From NCBI RefSeq assembly GCF_011745365.1, contig NW_024468914.1:310001-374000 (forward strand): a stretch of 64,000 bases of DNA, in the 5' to 3' direction. The notes beneath the pieces were generated by a model. It saw nothing but the letters and a program-made list of their open reading frames with translations. It had not been told where the DNA came from and ran no database searches. Every line of letters begins with the position of its first letter. Position 1 is the stretch's first letter. Positions 42,862-53,537 of the stretch are shown piece after piece. A program made the position numbers and the translations under genes. Source of the stretch: Cryphonectria parasitica EP155. Lineage: Eukaryota; Ascomycota; Sordariomycetes; Diaporthales; Cryphonectriaceae.

Positions 42862-45604
42862 CTAAAGCATCTCATCCTGTACGTTCTTGTAATTTCTATA
42901 CTGCTCCACGTCCTCCTCGCTGGGCCACGTCCACGTCCCACCCCGCTCCACCAGCTCCTGGAATCGTCTCTCCATCGCCTTGGCCGTCTCTACGTCAAAG
43001 GTCTCGTCCGTGAAGGCCCGGAAGCAAGCGAACGCCTGCATGAGCATGCCCCACTGCTTATGGCCCGGATCGCGAGCGTTCTGCAGAACCTCGCCCATTT
43101 CCCACGACGAGAGCGCCCATTCGACCACGCGCCTGCCTTCGTCCACGTCGCCAACTCTCATCAGCACCTCCAGGTACATCTGGATGTGCGCGGCACTGAG
43201 CTCGTGGTACAGTGTGGGCAGGTCCGAGGTCATCATCTGGGAACCCTCGGGAGCCTGAACACGTGCTATGAGCTCTGCGAAGGTGGATTTGAGCACCCCA
43301 AGCGCGCTTTCTATCTCCTCTCTCCCGGGCGCGGTTTTGAGGTCCGTAGTGGGGCCTTTGTGGCGAAGCACTTTGAGGATGCAGCGGGCCAGACAGTTGA
43401 AGGGAATGGGGTGAAGGGCCTGGCTCTCCCTGTAGGTCCTGAAAAGCTGCATCATCATTCCCAGAGCCTGGATGTCGTCCTCGACTTGGGTCACATAGGG
43501 CCGTAGGACAAGCTTGGTGTTGGCCAGGGTCATCATGACGGTATGCCAAGGAAGTGCGGCACGCTTTCGCCCTGGGCCCATTCGGGCACAAAGAAGCTTG
43601 ACTGCACGGTTGACACACTCGTGCTTCATGACAACCTCGGGTCGTCGACGATGTTCAGGATCGTCGACCCATCGCCGGCGGGATTGAAGGCGACACAGCA
43701 GGCCAAGGTATGCGTCAAAAGCGGCGACGGGGATCCGCTGTAGATTTTCGTGTAGTGGCGTGAGTGCTTTGGTGAGATCCGTCACTGCTTTTCTGTCCAG
43801 AGCGGCATCGCTCAAGAACTGAGCCGCTCTCTCCAGCGATGGAGCATTTCGTATCAGCAAGGTGAGGCAGTGGCGGGCTGGTCTGTTGCCGTCTCGCAAC
43901 ATCTTCTCGTAGAGCTCCTCTGGAGAACACGGTCTCAACCGCTCGCGTTCGAAGTCGGTTAGATTGACCTCACAGGCGGGGTATGTCTCCTTGGCTTCGC
44001 CTGGGAGAATGGATGACATGTACTCGATCTCTGCAGAGAAGATCTTCGAGAACATTTCCGCGTAGACCTGGAAATTTGGTTTCATACCATGTTGAGGAGG
44101 CTCGTGAAATCTCTGCCATGCTTCGTGTGCATTCCGAGTAGCCTTGACCGCCGCAGCCCACTCTGTGAAAACATTAAGAGAACTCAAGTCGGAGGGCCAG
44201 AGCCGCGGAGACCCCGAGCGCTGCTGAATTGACACCGATTGTCCAGGCGCGGCACCGCCAAGGGTATCAAGAGCCTTGTCCACGAGGTCGTCGGGGTACC
44301 CCTCTGAGCGCTTGAGTATGCCGGCCTTGACGCTCCTGCCGAGGTACTCCTCTTCGCTCCTCGCCTCATCAAGTCCGTCAAGGTGCCTCACATAGGGCGG
44401 CCAGGTCTTTACATGCCGGGCCGCCGTCATCTTTTCGGCTTGCGTCTTCTTGAGTCCCAAGAGCACTATCCGGATCGCCCTGTAGCTCCCTCTGTCGATG
44501 ATGAGCGGGCGTTTGAGTTCTGCTGAAAAGCCAAGCAAGATTCTCTGGGCTTCCCAGCTGTGAAGCGAATGGGCCACAGGCGATGACGCTGGCGTCCGGC
44601 GGAATGTCTGCAGCGCGAAGTTGAAGACCATGCAGCGATCCCCATAGGCAGTACGCCGGGTGGCCTTCTTGGGCACGGTGTCGTCCAGCAATGTTTGTAT
44701 GTAACCAACCACAAGCCGAGAGATCATGACTATGGAGGAGGGGAATGTATCCAGGCAGTGTCCCACTAGACGCTCTATCAGGAGCATGAAATGAGTGGGT
44801 GTCATGTTGAACGGATCGTCCAATGTACGGCTGAGTGCGCCTTGAAATATCCGGGTCTGGAATTTCACGTCCGGCCTAAAGTAGGTTCTAGCGATGTAGT
44901 CGTACAACTTGACCAATGAAGAGCCTTTGAGGAAATGCTCGTCGGAGCGAAGTATCGCCATGAGGACAAAGATTGGCTTGAACCGGTCATTTCCGACAAA
45001 CCTGTCAATCTTGGTGTCCGAGTCCTCGGCGTCTAGGATCCAGACCCAGTGCGCCAGGTCACTCTCATCAAGTCCTTTGTGTGCCAGCCTCCTGAGCCGA
45101 GCCCTCAAATTGTCCGGATCGTCCAGCAGTTCCGATATACTCGTTTTCAGCCTGGCCTCGTCCTCCTTCAGGACATATTGGTGGGTGAGGACGGGGAGTC
45201 GTGGATTCTGCGAGCGGGCCACCGCTTGCGACTTCCCCCAATTCTCCCATGTCAGATCATCGCCCCGGATTTGGAGTCGCTGTTTGAGAGAATCGGTCGG
45301 AGGACGGCTCAAGTAGTGTCGTTTTGCCCTGGGCCGTGGCCGTTTAGATTGGGTCGGTTGTGTCGCATCCTGTTGAGCCTGGTAGTCTTCGGGCTCTAGC
45401 TGTACAGCTATGCCATGAAAAGACCGCGTCACAGGTAAATGTCTCGCTGGGACCTAAACGACAGAGGCAGGTTAATTTCACGATTGCCTGCGGCCAAGAA
45501 CAACAACGACAATGCGGTCAAAAAGGCTCGCTCACATGCAGACGAGGGGCTTTTACTATGGCGATGAGGGACCGGTTCACCGAGGAAAGTGAGAGCAGAT
45601 GCAT
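42862..45604 (-). CDS. Probable mitochondrial helical-repeat protein, unknown
   Basis: Two exons, 45604-45536 and 45453-42862, give 886 residues. The first exon was found by hand: ATG at 45604 reads MHLLSLSSVNRSLIAIVKAP up to a GTGAGC donor, and the 82-base intron ends in GTTTAG. The joined N-terminus (APRLHVPARHLPVTRSFHG) is basic and lacks acidic residues, as in a mitochondrial presequence. The rest is almost entirely alpha-helical in character, with Leu/Ala/Arg-rich helix pairs reminiscent of pentatricopeptide-type proteins (e.g. FNCLARCILKVLRHKG, HIQMYLEVLMRVGDVDEGRR). I cannot assign a named family. A role in mitochondrial RNA or translation is inference. It is divergent from SAS2. Confidence 0.78.
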
Positions 45605-46017
45605 GGAGGGAGACATGCACTCATTTTGAGGGCCTCGAGACTGTTCACTGCCTTCAATGGCAAAAAAATGTCAAGAAGGGCTGCCGTGGATCGATGTTGC
45701 AAAGTACTTATTATAGTACAGATTCAGGTGCCGGCGCAAATCTGGAGCTCTTAAAAAAGAGCGGACCTATCATCGTAGCGGGGGCAATGCAACAAGCGGG
45801 GCTGATGTAATGCCGCTTCGGCTCCGGAGACCCGTGTGAGGCAGCAAGCGACAGCCGTGGGCGTTGGAACTTGACGAGAGACATTGCAGGAGCTATCTCT
45901 GGATCCCAGTTCTGTCAACAGTCCTATACCAAGATGAACTGCCTGTATGACGACCATCGCTTTTAGAAGCTGAGTGTCTGCCGCTGCAATCCCCCCTCTT
46001 CCACTCGATCCCAAAGC
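45605..46017. promoter_or_regulatory. divergent promoter, mitochondrial protein / SAS2
   Basis: Only 413 bases separate two opposite starts, so the two genes probably share a promoter region. No specific site is claimed. Confidence 0.5.
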
Positions 46018-48237
46018 ATGGCCCCGACCAAGCGCAAACGATCACACGACGCAGCACCAAAACCAGGCCCACGCCCCATCCCTACGGATGCATCTCCAGT
46101 TACGCGTCGTGCGACACGCCGGTCTTTGGTGGCCCCGCTCGAGCTTCCTTGGCAGGCCGACCCAGAGCCTCGCAGGCGCCGCAAATCACGCGCTGCCGAA
46201 GACGGGCGGCCCGACAGGAAGTCGATCCACCAAGAAGACGACGAAGAGGGAGCAGTAAATGACGACGAGAAATCCCACGTACTGCTGCTCCAAGAGAATA
46301 AAAACAAGCACAACGCCAGTGTGCGCAGCTTACGCAATGCAAAGGAGGTTGTCTTGACGCCTGCGCCTGCTGCTCCTGTGTTAGTTGCGGCGCCGGGACG
46401 CGCCCGCGCCGGTCAGGGAGGCCGAGGCTCAGCCCAGCAGCGCCGCCGGTCCGTGCTGAAGTCAACGAATCAGTCCGACCCCGACATGGTGCCCAAACCT
46501 GTCATTGGAAACAGGTTTCTCCGCCATCAACGACAATACAGCAGCGACGACGACGACGACCACGTCGACCACGTCGACCACGATCACCATCATCATGAGC
46601 CGGACGAGCTGATCAGAGGAGACACAGACGATCTTGTCGCACCCATGCATGCCCCAGTAGAAGTCCCTACGAGATCAAGACGCCGTGGTTCAGCCGTGGA
46701 TCCACTAGAATTGCAGCCACCGATGAAGACGAACCAAAAACGCCATCCGCCCCTTTCTACCACAGCGACTGTTCCTATAATGACCAGCGCGCCGTCGCGG
46801 TCGGTCAGGATCTCAGATCACGTTTCCGTTGCTGCCAACACCAGCAAACCCTTTGTGCCAACCGCAACCGCACCCGCCGTCCCGACGTCGCAGCCCTCCC
46901 CACGATCTGCGAAGAAACGAGTTCCTACTAAACACCCCGAGCAAAGAAGATCGAGCGTCATCGAGCGAAACATTGACAAGGTTGTCTTTGGTAATGTGTG
47001 CTTTTCGACCTGGTATCACTCACCGTACGGCACGGAGGCCTTAGGGGAAATCTCAGGGAACAGTGTCAAGACGAGCAATGTGGTCAACGGCCTGCACGAT
47101 GGCTCCTCCAGCAAAGACGACGCCTTGTCGAACCCCTCGTCACGAAAGACCAAGGACGATAAGCTAGACAGGTTGTACGTGTGTCCATGCTGTTTCAAAT
47201 ATTCAAAGGAGCTCGTACCATGGTGGCAGCACGTACACCTGTGCGAGAGGCGAGGCCACGTCCCGGGCAAGCAGATCTACACACATCCAAAAGGTGGAAG
47301 GACTCGAGAGGGCGCGGCAGATTCTACAACATCAAAAGCACCCGCACGGAGGAAGAGAAATTCCGATACAACACAGCAGGCCGACGAGGCCGAGGTCGAC
47401 GACCAAGGCGAGTGGTCCATCTGGGAAGTTGACGGCGAAGACGAGCCCCTCTTCTGCCAGAACCTGTCCCTGTTTGCTAAGCTCTTCCTCGACAATAAGT
47501 CTGTGTTCTTCGACGTCGGCGGCTTCAACTACTTCCTGCTTGTCCACACCTCCGCGCGTCCACCCTCCTCTGGTGACACCTTGGAACCTTTGCCGCCTAA
47601 ACAGCAGGTTGTCGGCTTTTTCTCCAAAGAGAAGCTCTCCTGGGACAATAACAACCTGGCCTGCATCCTGGTTTTCCCGCCCTGGCAGCGCAAGGGGCTA
47701 GGAGCCCTTCTCATGGGCGTCAGCTATGAGATCTCGCGGCGTGAGGGCCTCCTCGGCGGGCCGGAGAAGCCCATCTCCGATCTGGGAAAGAAGGGCTACA
47801 AGCGCTTCTGGGCGGGCGAGATCGCTGGCTGGCTGCTGAGTCTCGACACCAGCGGAGAGGATGAGGTGGTCGTCGACGTCGATGAGTGTAGCCAAGCGAC
47901 GTGGATCGTGCCGGAGGACTGTCTGATGATGCTCCGGGAGATGGATGTCATAGGGGAGGCGGAGGCTGGTCCGCCTAAGAAGAAGAAGAAAAGCAAGCGG
48001 GTGACTGCATCTTCTTCTGAGGAGGCCAAGGGAGGAGAGGAGAACAGGGAGGAGGACGTTATCAGTGACGCAGATGACGAGGAGGTGAAGAATGTGCCGC
48101 GTGTACAGGTCAGCAAGGAGGCCGTGTGGGCATGGGTCCATGCCAATAAGGTCAGCCTCGAGAAGGCGTGTGATCCAGATGGTTTTGTGGAGGGATATGC
48201 TGTCAAGCAGATCGCGAGCCAAGACGAAGAACTGTAG
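46018..48237 (+). CDS. SAS2: MYST-family histone acetyltransferase, SAS2-like
   Basis: Acetyl-CoA-dependent lysine acetyltransferase of the MYST family; the Sas2 type acetylates histone H4 K16 and opposes silencing. Intronless, 739 residues. The first 310 residues are basic and disordered, with an Asp/His-rich stretch (DDDDDHVDHVDHDHHHHEPD). The MYST domain starts at KVVFGNVCFSTWYHSPYG; the C2HC zinc finger is at about 388-412 (VCPCCFKYSKELVPWWQHVH). The autoacetylation lysine lies in LFLDNKSVFF (about 494), the cysteine in NLACILVF, the acetyl-CoA loop in QRKGLG (about 557-562), and the catalytic glutamate in GGPEKPISDLG. The acidic, Lys-rich tail differs from Esa1 and Sas3, and no chromodomain is seen; this favours Sas2. 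The paralogue assignment is less sure than the family. Confidence 0.86.
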   Translation: MAPTKRKRSHDAAPKPGPRPIPTDASPVTRRATRRSLVAPLELPWQADPEPRRRRKSRAAEDGRPDRKSIHQEDDEEGAVNDDEKSHVLLLQENKNKHNASVRSLRNAKEVVLTPAPAAPVLVAAPGRARAGQGGRGSAQQRRRSVLKSTNQSDPDMVPKPVIGNRFLRHQRQYSSDDDDDHVDHVDHDHHHHEPDELIRGDTDDLVAPMHAPVEVPTRSRRRGSAVDPLELQPPMKTNQKRHPPLSTTATVPIMTSAPSRSVRISDHVSVAANTSKPFVPTATAPAVPTSQPSPRSAKKRVPTKHPEQRRSSVIERNIDKVVFGNVCFSTWYHSPYGTEALGEISGNSVKTSNVVNGLHDGSSSKDDALSNPSSRKTKDDKLDRLYVCPCCFKYSKELVPWWQHVHLCERRGHVPGKQIYTHPKGGRTREGAADSTTSKAPARRKRNSDTTQQADEAEVDDQGEWSIWEVDGEDEPLFCQNLSLFAKLFLDNKSVFFDVGGFNYFLLVHTSARPPSSGDTLEPLPPKQQVVGFFSKEKLSWDNNNLACILVFPPWQRKGLGALLMGVSYEISRREGLLGGPEKPISDLGKKGYKRFWAGEIAGWLLSLDTSGEDEVVVDVDECSQATWIVPEDCLMMLREMDVIGEAEAGPPKKKKKSKRVTASSSEEAKGGEENREEDVISDADDEEVKNVPRVQVSKEAVWAWVHANKVSLEKACDPDGFVEGYAVKQIASQDEEL

Positions 48238-48421
48238 AGATGAGTTATGAAGCTGATGACTCTCACGAGATGCTACAGTATTAACTAACACTTTAGTAAG
48301 ATGTGTAATTTTTGGAACAATTCGTTTTTGTAACTCGAGGTTCTTCCAATGCAGTGACAAACCCGGTCAAGTACCTAGATAAGTCTGCATACACTTCTGG
48401 GACTGGGGCAGGTCACCAGGG

Positions 48422-48448
48422 CCCCCCCCCCGGGGGGGGGGGGGGGGG
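48422..48448. repeat. C10-G17 inverted homopolymer
   Basis: Ten C followed directly by seventeen G, a perfect self-complementary block of 10 pairs with a G-rich remainder. It may be genuine or an assembly artefact. Confidence 0.9.
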
Positions 48449-48784
48449 TTAGCATAAATTTTTGCAGGTGGTGCCCTCACAACGCGATATCGAGGACGAA
48501 GATGCCTTTTCACAATGGATAAGACTAAATAGAAGAGATCATTGCCTTTTCTCTGTTTGGTTTCCATTTCTGATCTTATCTGGCTGTTGCGTGAAGGTAT
48601 GAGCCGGGGAACAAAAAGGGAAAAAATAACGTCGTGTTCTCTCGCAGACCATATACATGAACAAAAGCACCAACGCTATCTTTAGTTGCAAAAATAAACC
48701 AAATATAACATATAAAAGGTAAATCAGACCATTTCCTATCATTCTTTGGCTATTTAGTCCTCACATTAGAGAGGAAAGAAAAGG

Positions 48785-48790
48785 CAAAAA
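48785..48790 (-). terminator. polymerase III T-run behind tRNA-Asn
   Basis: Six T on the minus strand starting two bases after the 3' end of the tRNA gene, the standard polymerase III stop signal. Confidence 0.7.
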
Positions 48791-48791
48791 A

Positions 48792-48878
48792 CTCCCCCGC
48801 GTGGGCTCGAACCACGAACCTCCTGATGTACTTATAATAGTAACAGTCAGACGCGCTGGCCAATTGCGCCACGGAGGA
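48792..48878 (-). tRNA. tRNA-Asn(GTT) with 13-base intron
   Basis: An 87-base gene folds as a cloverleaf. The acceptor stem is TCCTCCG with CGGGGGA (one G-U pair), the D arm GCGC/GCGC with an AATTGGCCA loop, the anticodon stem TCTGA/TCAGG, and the T arm CGTGG-TTCGAGC-CCACG. The anticodon loop CTGTTA is interrupted after position 37 by a 13-base intron (48840-48828), leaving 74 bases when spliced. Anticodon GTT is at 48844-48842. The A box (TGGCGCAATTGG) and B box (GGTTCGAGCC) are intact, no CCA is encoded, and a T6 run follows. Confidence 0.93.
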
Positions 48879-49236
48879 TTGTACTCATTGTATCATGTGA
48901 TTGACTTGTCATGACAGAATTATAAGTGCAAGGCCACATATGACGGGATCAAACCGGTTTTCTCGCAGGTTGGTCGAAGAACGGGAAATAAATGGCTTTT
49001 GATTGATTTCCTTGTTTTTCCTCCGTCCCCCCCCCCCCACCTCTAGGAGGATATCCAACATTTTTGCATAGTGATATTTGCATCGTAACAAGGCTCCAAT
49101 TACTGGGTCGCAAGACTCTTGGCTCGGCCTTGGGAACAGCATGCTTCTTATATTCGCAATTCACAGTAACTCTCAAATGTATCAAAAGGGATTAGACATC
49201 TTAAGCCAGTATCACCCAAAATGGCTGGTTCGAGTG
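48879..49236. other. intergenic with C12 run
   Basis: Upstream flank of the tRNA and 3' flank of the monooxygenase gene. A C12 run lies at 49027-49038. No gene seen. Confidence 0.45.
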
Positions 49237-51003
49237 TCATATATGACTCTGCAGAGCAGCTTCTTCCTCCTTTCCACCCTTCTCCCTCTGCAGTTCCTCC
49301 CTGGCCTTCTGGTTCTCCCTCCGCCACATCTCAATCCTCCGATCATGCCCCTCCATAAAAGAGCGAAACCACGCCTCCTCAAACTTAGGCAGCGTCCTCC
49401 CCTCTCCTGAGGCAGTAGGCTCGCCCGCCAGCCTCCGCACGTCCTCAAAGTACTCCTCAAACTCCGGGAAGATCATCTGGAACTTGGGCCCGTCCCCCTT
49501 CCGCGCGATCCTCTCCTCCTCCCAGACCCTCATCTCCTCTTTGCTAGGGAGTTGGCCTCGGCCGGCCAGGAGCCGCGCGGCGTAGACGGCTTGCCACTCG
49601 AAGATCTTGAAAGTGAGCCCGGCGCCCACAGCGCCGACGAACAGCAGGGTAGGGTCTTCGCGCCAGACGACGTGCTGGTAGAGGTCTGCCACGCGATTGT
49701 TCCGCACGCACACCTCCTGCGGAAGAAAGGGCAGCGACCAGCTGTAACCTGTGCCAAAGATGATATGGTCCACCCCTTCGATGCTCGTACCGTCGATGAG
49801 GTGCACGGTGCGGGTGGCAGCATCGACACGGGCGATGGAAGGATGCCGACGGATTAGAGGGTGGTGGAACGCCTCGTCCTTGAAGTAGATGTTGAAGTTG
49901 TGCCCGACGACGATAGCGTGGACGATGCCGCCGTCGCGGGTGACGCGGTGAGAGGCGAGGTCATATGCTATGTCGGCGCCGGAGACGGATGCCCCGACCA
50001 CGACCACTGTCTGTGTTGTAGGAATGTGTCCTCGTCAGCTCTCGTCTCGGCGGAGGAAGAGGACAACCCCATGGTCTTGTTCACAATAGTGTCGAACACA
50101 GCAAGGCAGGGCTACTATTACTGACCATTCCCCGAAAGGCATCACGCCCCCTGTACATCTTGCTATGCAAGACACTGCCCGGCCTGTTCCGTTCAAACTC
50201 ATCCAGTCCTTCCACCGCCGGTATATAGGGGACATTGAAGTGACCACTTGCCACGACAACGGCGTCAAACCTCTCCTGCCACCAGGAGTCAACTCGTCCC
50301 CCCGTCTCCGCCTCCTCCTCTCGTCTCCTCAAGGTCAGTATCCACTCCTCCGTTCCAACATCCTTCTCAACCTTCTCCACGCAGGTCCCATACTGCACCC
50401 ACCCACCATAACCCTCCCTCGCAAATAGTGCCTCCACATACCGCCTCATCACAGTCCAGTGCCTGAATGGCGTGTTCTCGCCGTGCATAGAGATGGACCA
50501 CGCGGACCGCTCGGCTGGGATGACCTCCACGCCGCCGCCCGTGAAGCACATGGCGGCGTCTTCGACATTGGTCTCGAGGTACGGGTAGATGCTTGATTCG
50601 ACGAATCTGGGCTGCTCTGATGACGACGAGGATGAGGCCGTCAGTGGTGTTCGTGCCGGGAGGGACGCCGGGATGGGGACAGGCGGGTCTGCAGTGCGGG
50701 CTGCGAGGGCGGCGAGGTTGGTAAGAGGGGCCGGTGGCTCCTTGTCGTCCACCCTAAAATGTGTATTGTCAGTATATGAAATCGAGTAATAACCTTCATA
50801 ATTTCTTCATGATAGAAGGAAACGGCTGTGTGTGTATGTGTGTATATAAGAGAGGTATTTGAGTCTTACCAGCACCCACCAGGCCTATCGCGCCTCTCAA
50901 AAACTTTGATCACTTCAAACACATTTTCGCGTGCGAGGGCGTCGACAGTGATGGCGCCTGAGGGACCCGCGCCGATGACAGCTACTCTTTTGGCTGGCTT
51001 CAT
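49237..51003 (-). CDS. Flavin-containing monooxygenase-like protein
   Basis: FAD/NADPH-dependent monooxygenase of the FMO type; the substrate is unknown. Exons are 51003-50870, 50753-50126 and 50010-49237, giving 511 residues. The FAD Rossmann motif GAGPSG is at residues 11-16 and is followed by ERRDRPGGCW, completed across the first junction. The NADPH Rossmann motif GASVSG is at 260-265, and the FGTGY motif lies near 340. The FMO signature F-x-G-x3-H-x3-Y is present as RPGSVLHSKMY (residues 235-245) with Arg in place of the first Phe. Ser/Pro-rich linker residues follow exon 1. The C-terminus is highly charged. No biosynthetic cluster surrounds it. Confidence 0.88.
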
Positions 51004-51950
51004 AGTCCAGGAGAACAACAGTATAACAAGATCTTCTCTAGTCAGAGAGAAGGCTGTTTCTAGTGCCGAGGCTATAAAAGTATGTGAGTGAGTCGCAAAA
51101 AAAATCAAGAAGGCGATGGGACACTTACACTACGACTGGGACTGCTCTCTCTTCTGACTCAAACACACGAAATGACTGCTACATTTAACACACGAAAAAA
51201 GAAAAGAAAAAAATCTAATAAGAATCTCAATCAAGCCATCGTACGAATTATACACCACAGGCATGATCCCACTACTTAAAAGAGAAGAATCGGGTGTCGG
51301 CGACCGGCGATGGTGTGATTGCGCGCCGACATTTGCACATCCTCCCCACGCCGGCCGACTTCCATGACTGAAAAGACCCTGTCCCTTTTAGGCGCCTCTT
51401 TCCTCTTCCCCTACATGTATACTTTTATGCTTGTGATAAGGTTTTCCTGAGGTGATTTGTCGAGGACTTTCTTCGTGTTTTTCTGTTCGTCCCTGGCGAC
51501 CGAACTATAATGCATATTCTAGAGTAGGCATGCAACGTAATGGTAGTCGTTGCGTTGCTTATCTTGCCGAGAAACTCAAGTGGTATTTAGCAAGTCTTGT
51601 TAGTCTAGCAATGTAGATCTACTAGACGAGACAAGAGTCTTCCTAGAGACACTTCTGCGTACTGTCAAATTGATCGCAAAAGGCAGAGACGATGATGATC
51701 TGACGATGCTCAACGCAGGGAGGAGGACAAGCTCATCGTTCCCAGCCGAGAAAAAACACACATGTTGTCATCTGCTAGATCGTCAAAGGGCTCTCTTTAG
51801 CTGCCCATTTTTGCCAACCATACCATACTAGAACGCCGGTCTATGCAAACCTCCCAGGTTGGGTCATTGATGAAAGTGGAACAAGAGCCCCAAACGCCAC
51901 GCCAACACGTACACGACACACAAAGTTCATCCATTCCAGGGAAGCAAGCA
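51004..51950. other. intergenic, presumed monooxygenase promoter
   Basis: Separates the monooxygenase start from the SYS1 stop, both on the minus strand. Only noise frames are seen. Confidence 0.4.
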
Positions 51951-52761
51951 TCACGGAGCCGTCTCCCCGTTCATCTTGACCATCTCGTACTCCCCCGCGC
52001 CGTCTCTGCCCCTCCCTCTTCCCCTTCCCCTCGAGAACCCCTGCTCCTCATCGCCCGGCGGTGCACCCTCTGCAGCTGCACTCGAGCCTTCTCCAGCACT
52101 TCCTGCTGGTCCACCCACCACCGTCGCACTCCCATTCATAGTATTACTGGTGCTGCCACCGCCACCGCCGCTCTTCCCGCCGAAGAACACGGGCCTCAAC
52201 TCGCGGTACTGACATCCCCAGATCCCGACCGCCACGCCCACCGAGCTGGACACGGCCATGGTGAGCCACCAGAAGAAGTGTCGTGGCACCTGACCCGAGT
52301 AAAGGGAGACGACGACGAGGTGGAGGAAGTGGGTGGTGAGGGCAAAGTCGAGGACGAGCTTGGAGCGGATGACGATCAGGACCATTGCCACGGACCTAAG
52401 AACAATATCCTGGTCAGCCACATGTGCACACACATCTTCCATCACACACAAAACCCGAGCTCCCAGAGAGATGGTTCGTTCCAGACAAAAGGATATACAA
52501 CATCACTCACATGAACAGTCCCCCGTCCAATATCCACATAAAGGCATTCAGCCAGCCCTGCGTAGTATCCCCCCTGACCGCAGCCCACCCCAGCACCAGC
52601 TCCGGCCTGAACCCCCGCCCCGACACCAGCGCGCTGAACAGCATGAGCACCAGCGCCGCCGCGTAGAAGAGCGCCTGCAGCGCCGCGATCTGCGTCAGGA
52701 TCTTGAGCGGCGGGAGCTCCGTCAGGGCGCCTGGGCGCGGTGGCCTCCTTCGGCGAGGCAT
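51951..52761 (-). CDS. SYS1: Sys1-family Golgi membrane protein
   Basis: Integral Golgi membrane protein. In yeast, Sys1 is the receptor that brings the Arf-like GTPase Arl3 (acetylated N-terminus) to the trans-Golgi, upstream of Arl1 and GRIP golgins. Exons are 52761-52511 and 52395-51951, giving 231 residues. Four hydrophobic segments are visible, with family text LKILTQIAALQALFYAAALV, GWLNAFMWILDGGLFMSVAM (completed across the intron), VLDFALTTHFLHLVVVSLYS and PRHFFWWLTM. The WGCQYRELRPVFFG stretch closes the domain. The remaining 75 residues are a Gly/Ser-rich tail with RG repeats. It is divergent from COA6. Confidence 0.92.
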
Positions 52762-53537
52762 TGCGATGTGGTTGTGGGTGTGGCTGTTGTCTTGTGTGTC
52801 TTGTCTTTTGGTGATGGCGGAGCGAGCCCGCGTAGGTATGGAAACGAGATTGATTTAGGAGGTAGACCGTGTTGCGTGCGTTTCGTTCGACTGTTTTCTT
52901 TGGAGTATTCGCAAGGGAAGGTCAAGTGAGGGAGGAGGACGTGGTGGTCGAGAGCCCTTATTTTCGGATTCAGGGAGTAAGGCTATATGCCCCTGGGCAC
53001 ATCTCGAAGAAACCAGACAAGGTTCAGAGTAGTAGATCTTCGTCTTCTTCACCCTTTAGCCTATCTCAGGCTCTTTCTCTATGTGCTTGAAGAGGTAAAA
53101 GAAAAACAACCCTTTGCTTGGGGAGGAGTGTTCTGGGCAACGTGATAGAGGATGGAGAAGAAAGAATGTAGAATGTACAACTGTCGTCGTGTGATGATCA
53201 CAATTCATGTCCCAGGCCCCCAAGTCACAAAACTTCCCTGTCACGCCTGTATACCTTGATAAGCTAGCTGGCTAGGCTCATTACATTGCATGTGCCAGGC
53301 CCTGCAGCAGATGTGGCGGCAGGCATGGAAGCTCTGGAAGCCCACTTACAGCGGTACCCCTTCTTCTTCTTCTTCCAGTGACCGCCTAAGAAATTCTGCC
53401 GCCCCTCCTGCAGCAGCGACATCATCATCTAATCCAGCAGCCTCTCTCTCTCCAAAGAAAAATATTCCTGGGATTCCTCTTTGCCGCCTTTTTAATCTAT
53501 GCCCCAAGCCATAATCAACCTCTGCGAAGCTTCCAAG
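52762..53537. promoter_or_regulatory. divergent promoter, SYS1 / COA6
   Basis: 776 bases between opposite starts; no gene or specific site supported. Confidence 0.45.

Larger units (their letters stand above)
48238..48791. other. intergenic with C10-G17 tract
   Basis: 3' flank of SAS2 and downstream side of the tRNA gene. It holds a run of 10 C followed at once by 17 G (48422-48448), and T-rich sequence on the minus strand (plus 48785-48790 is A6) that suits a polymerase III terminator for the tRNA. Confidence 0.5.

Noticed and set aside
47698..48360. 220-residue minus-strand frame
   Set aside because: Antisense of the MYST catalytic domain and its acidic tail.
49237..51003. Secondary-metabolite cluster around the monooxygenase
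   Set aside because: Neighbours are a tRNA, SAS2 and SYS1; no synthase, terpene cyclase or cluster regulator is nearby.
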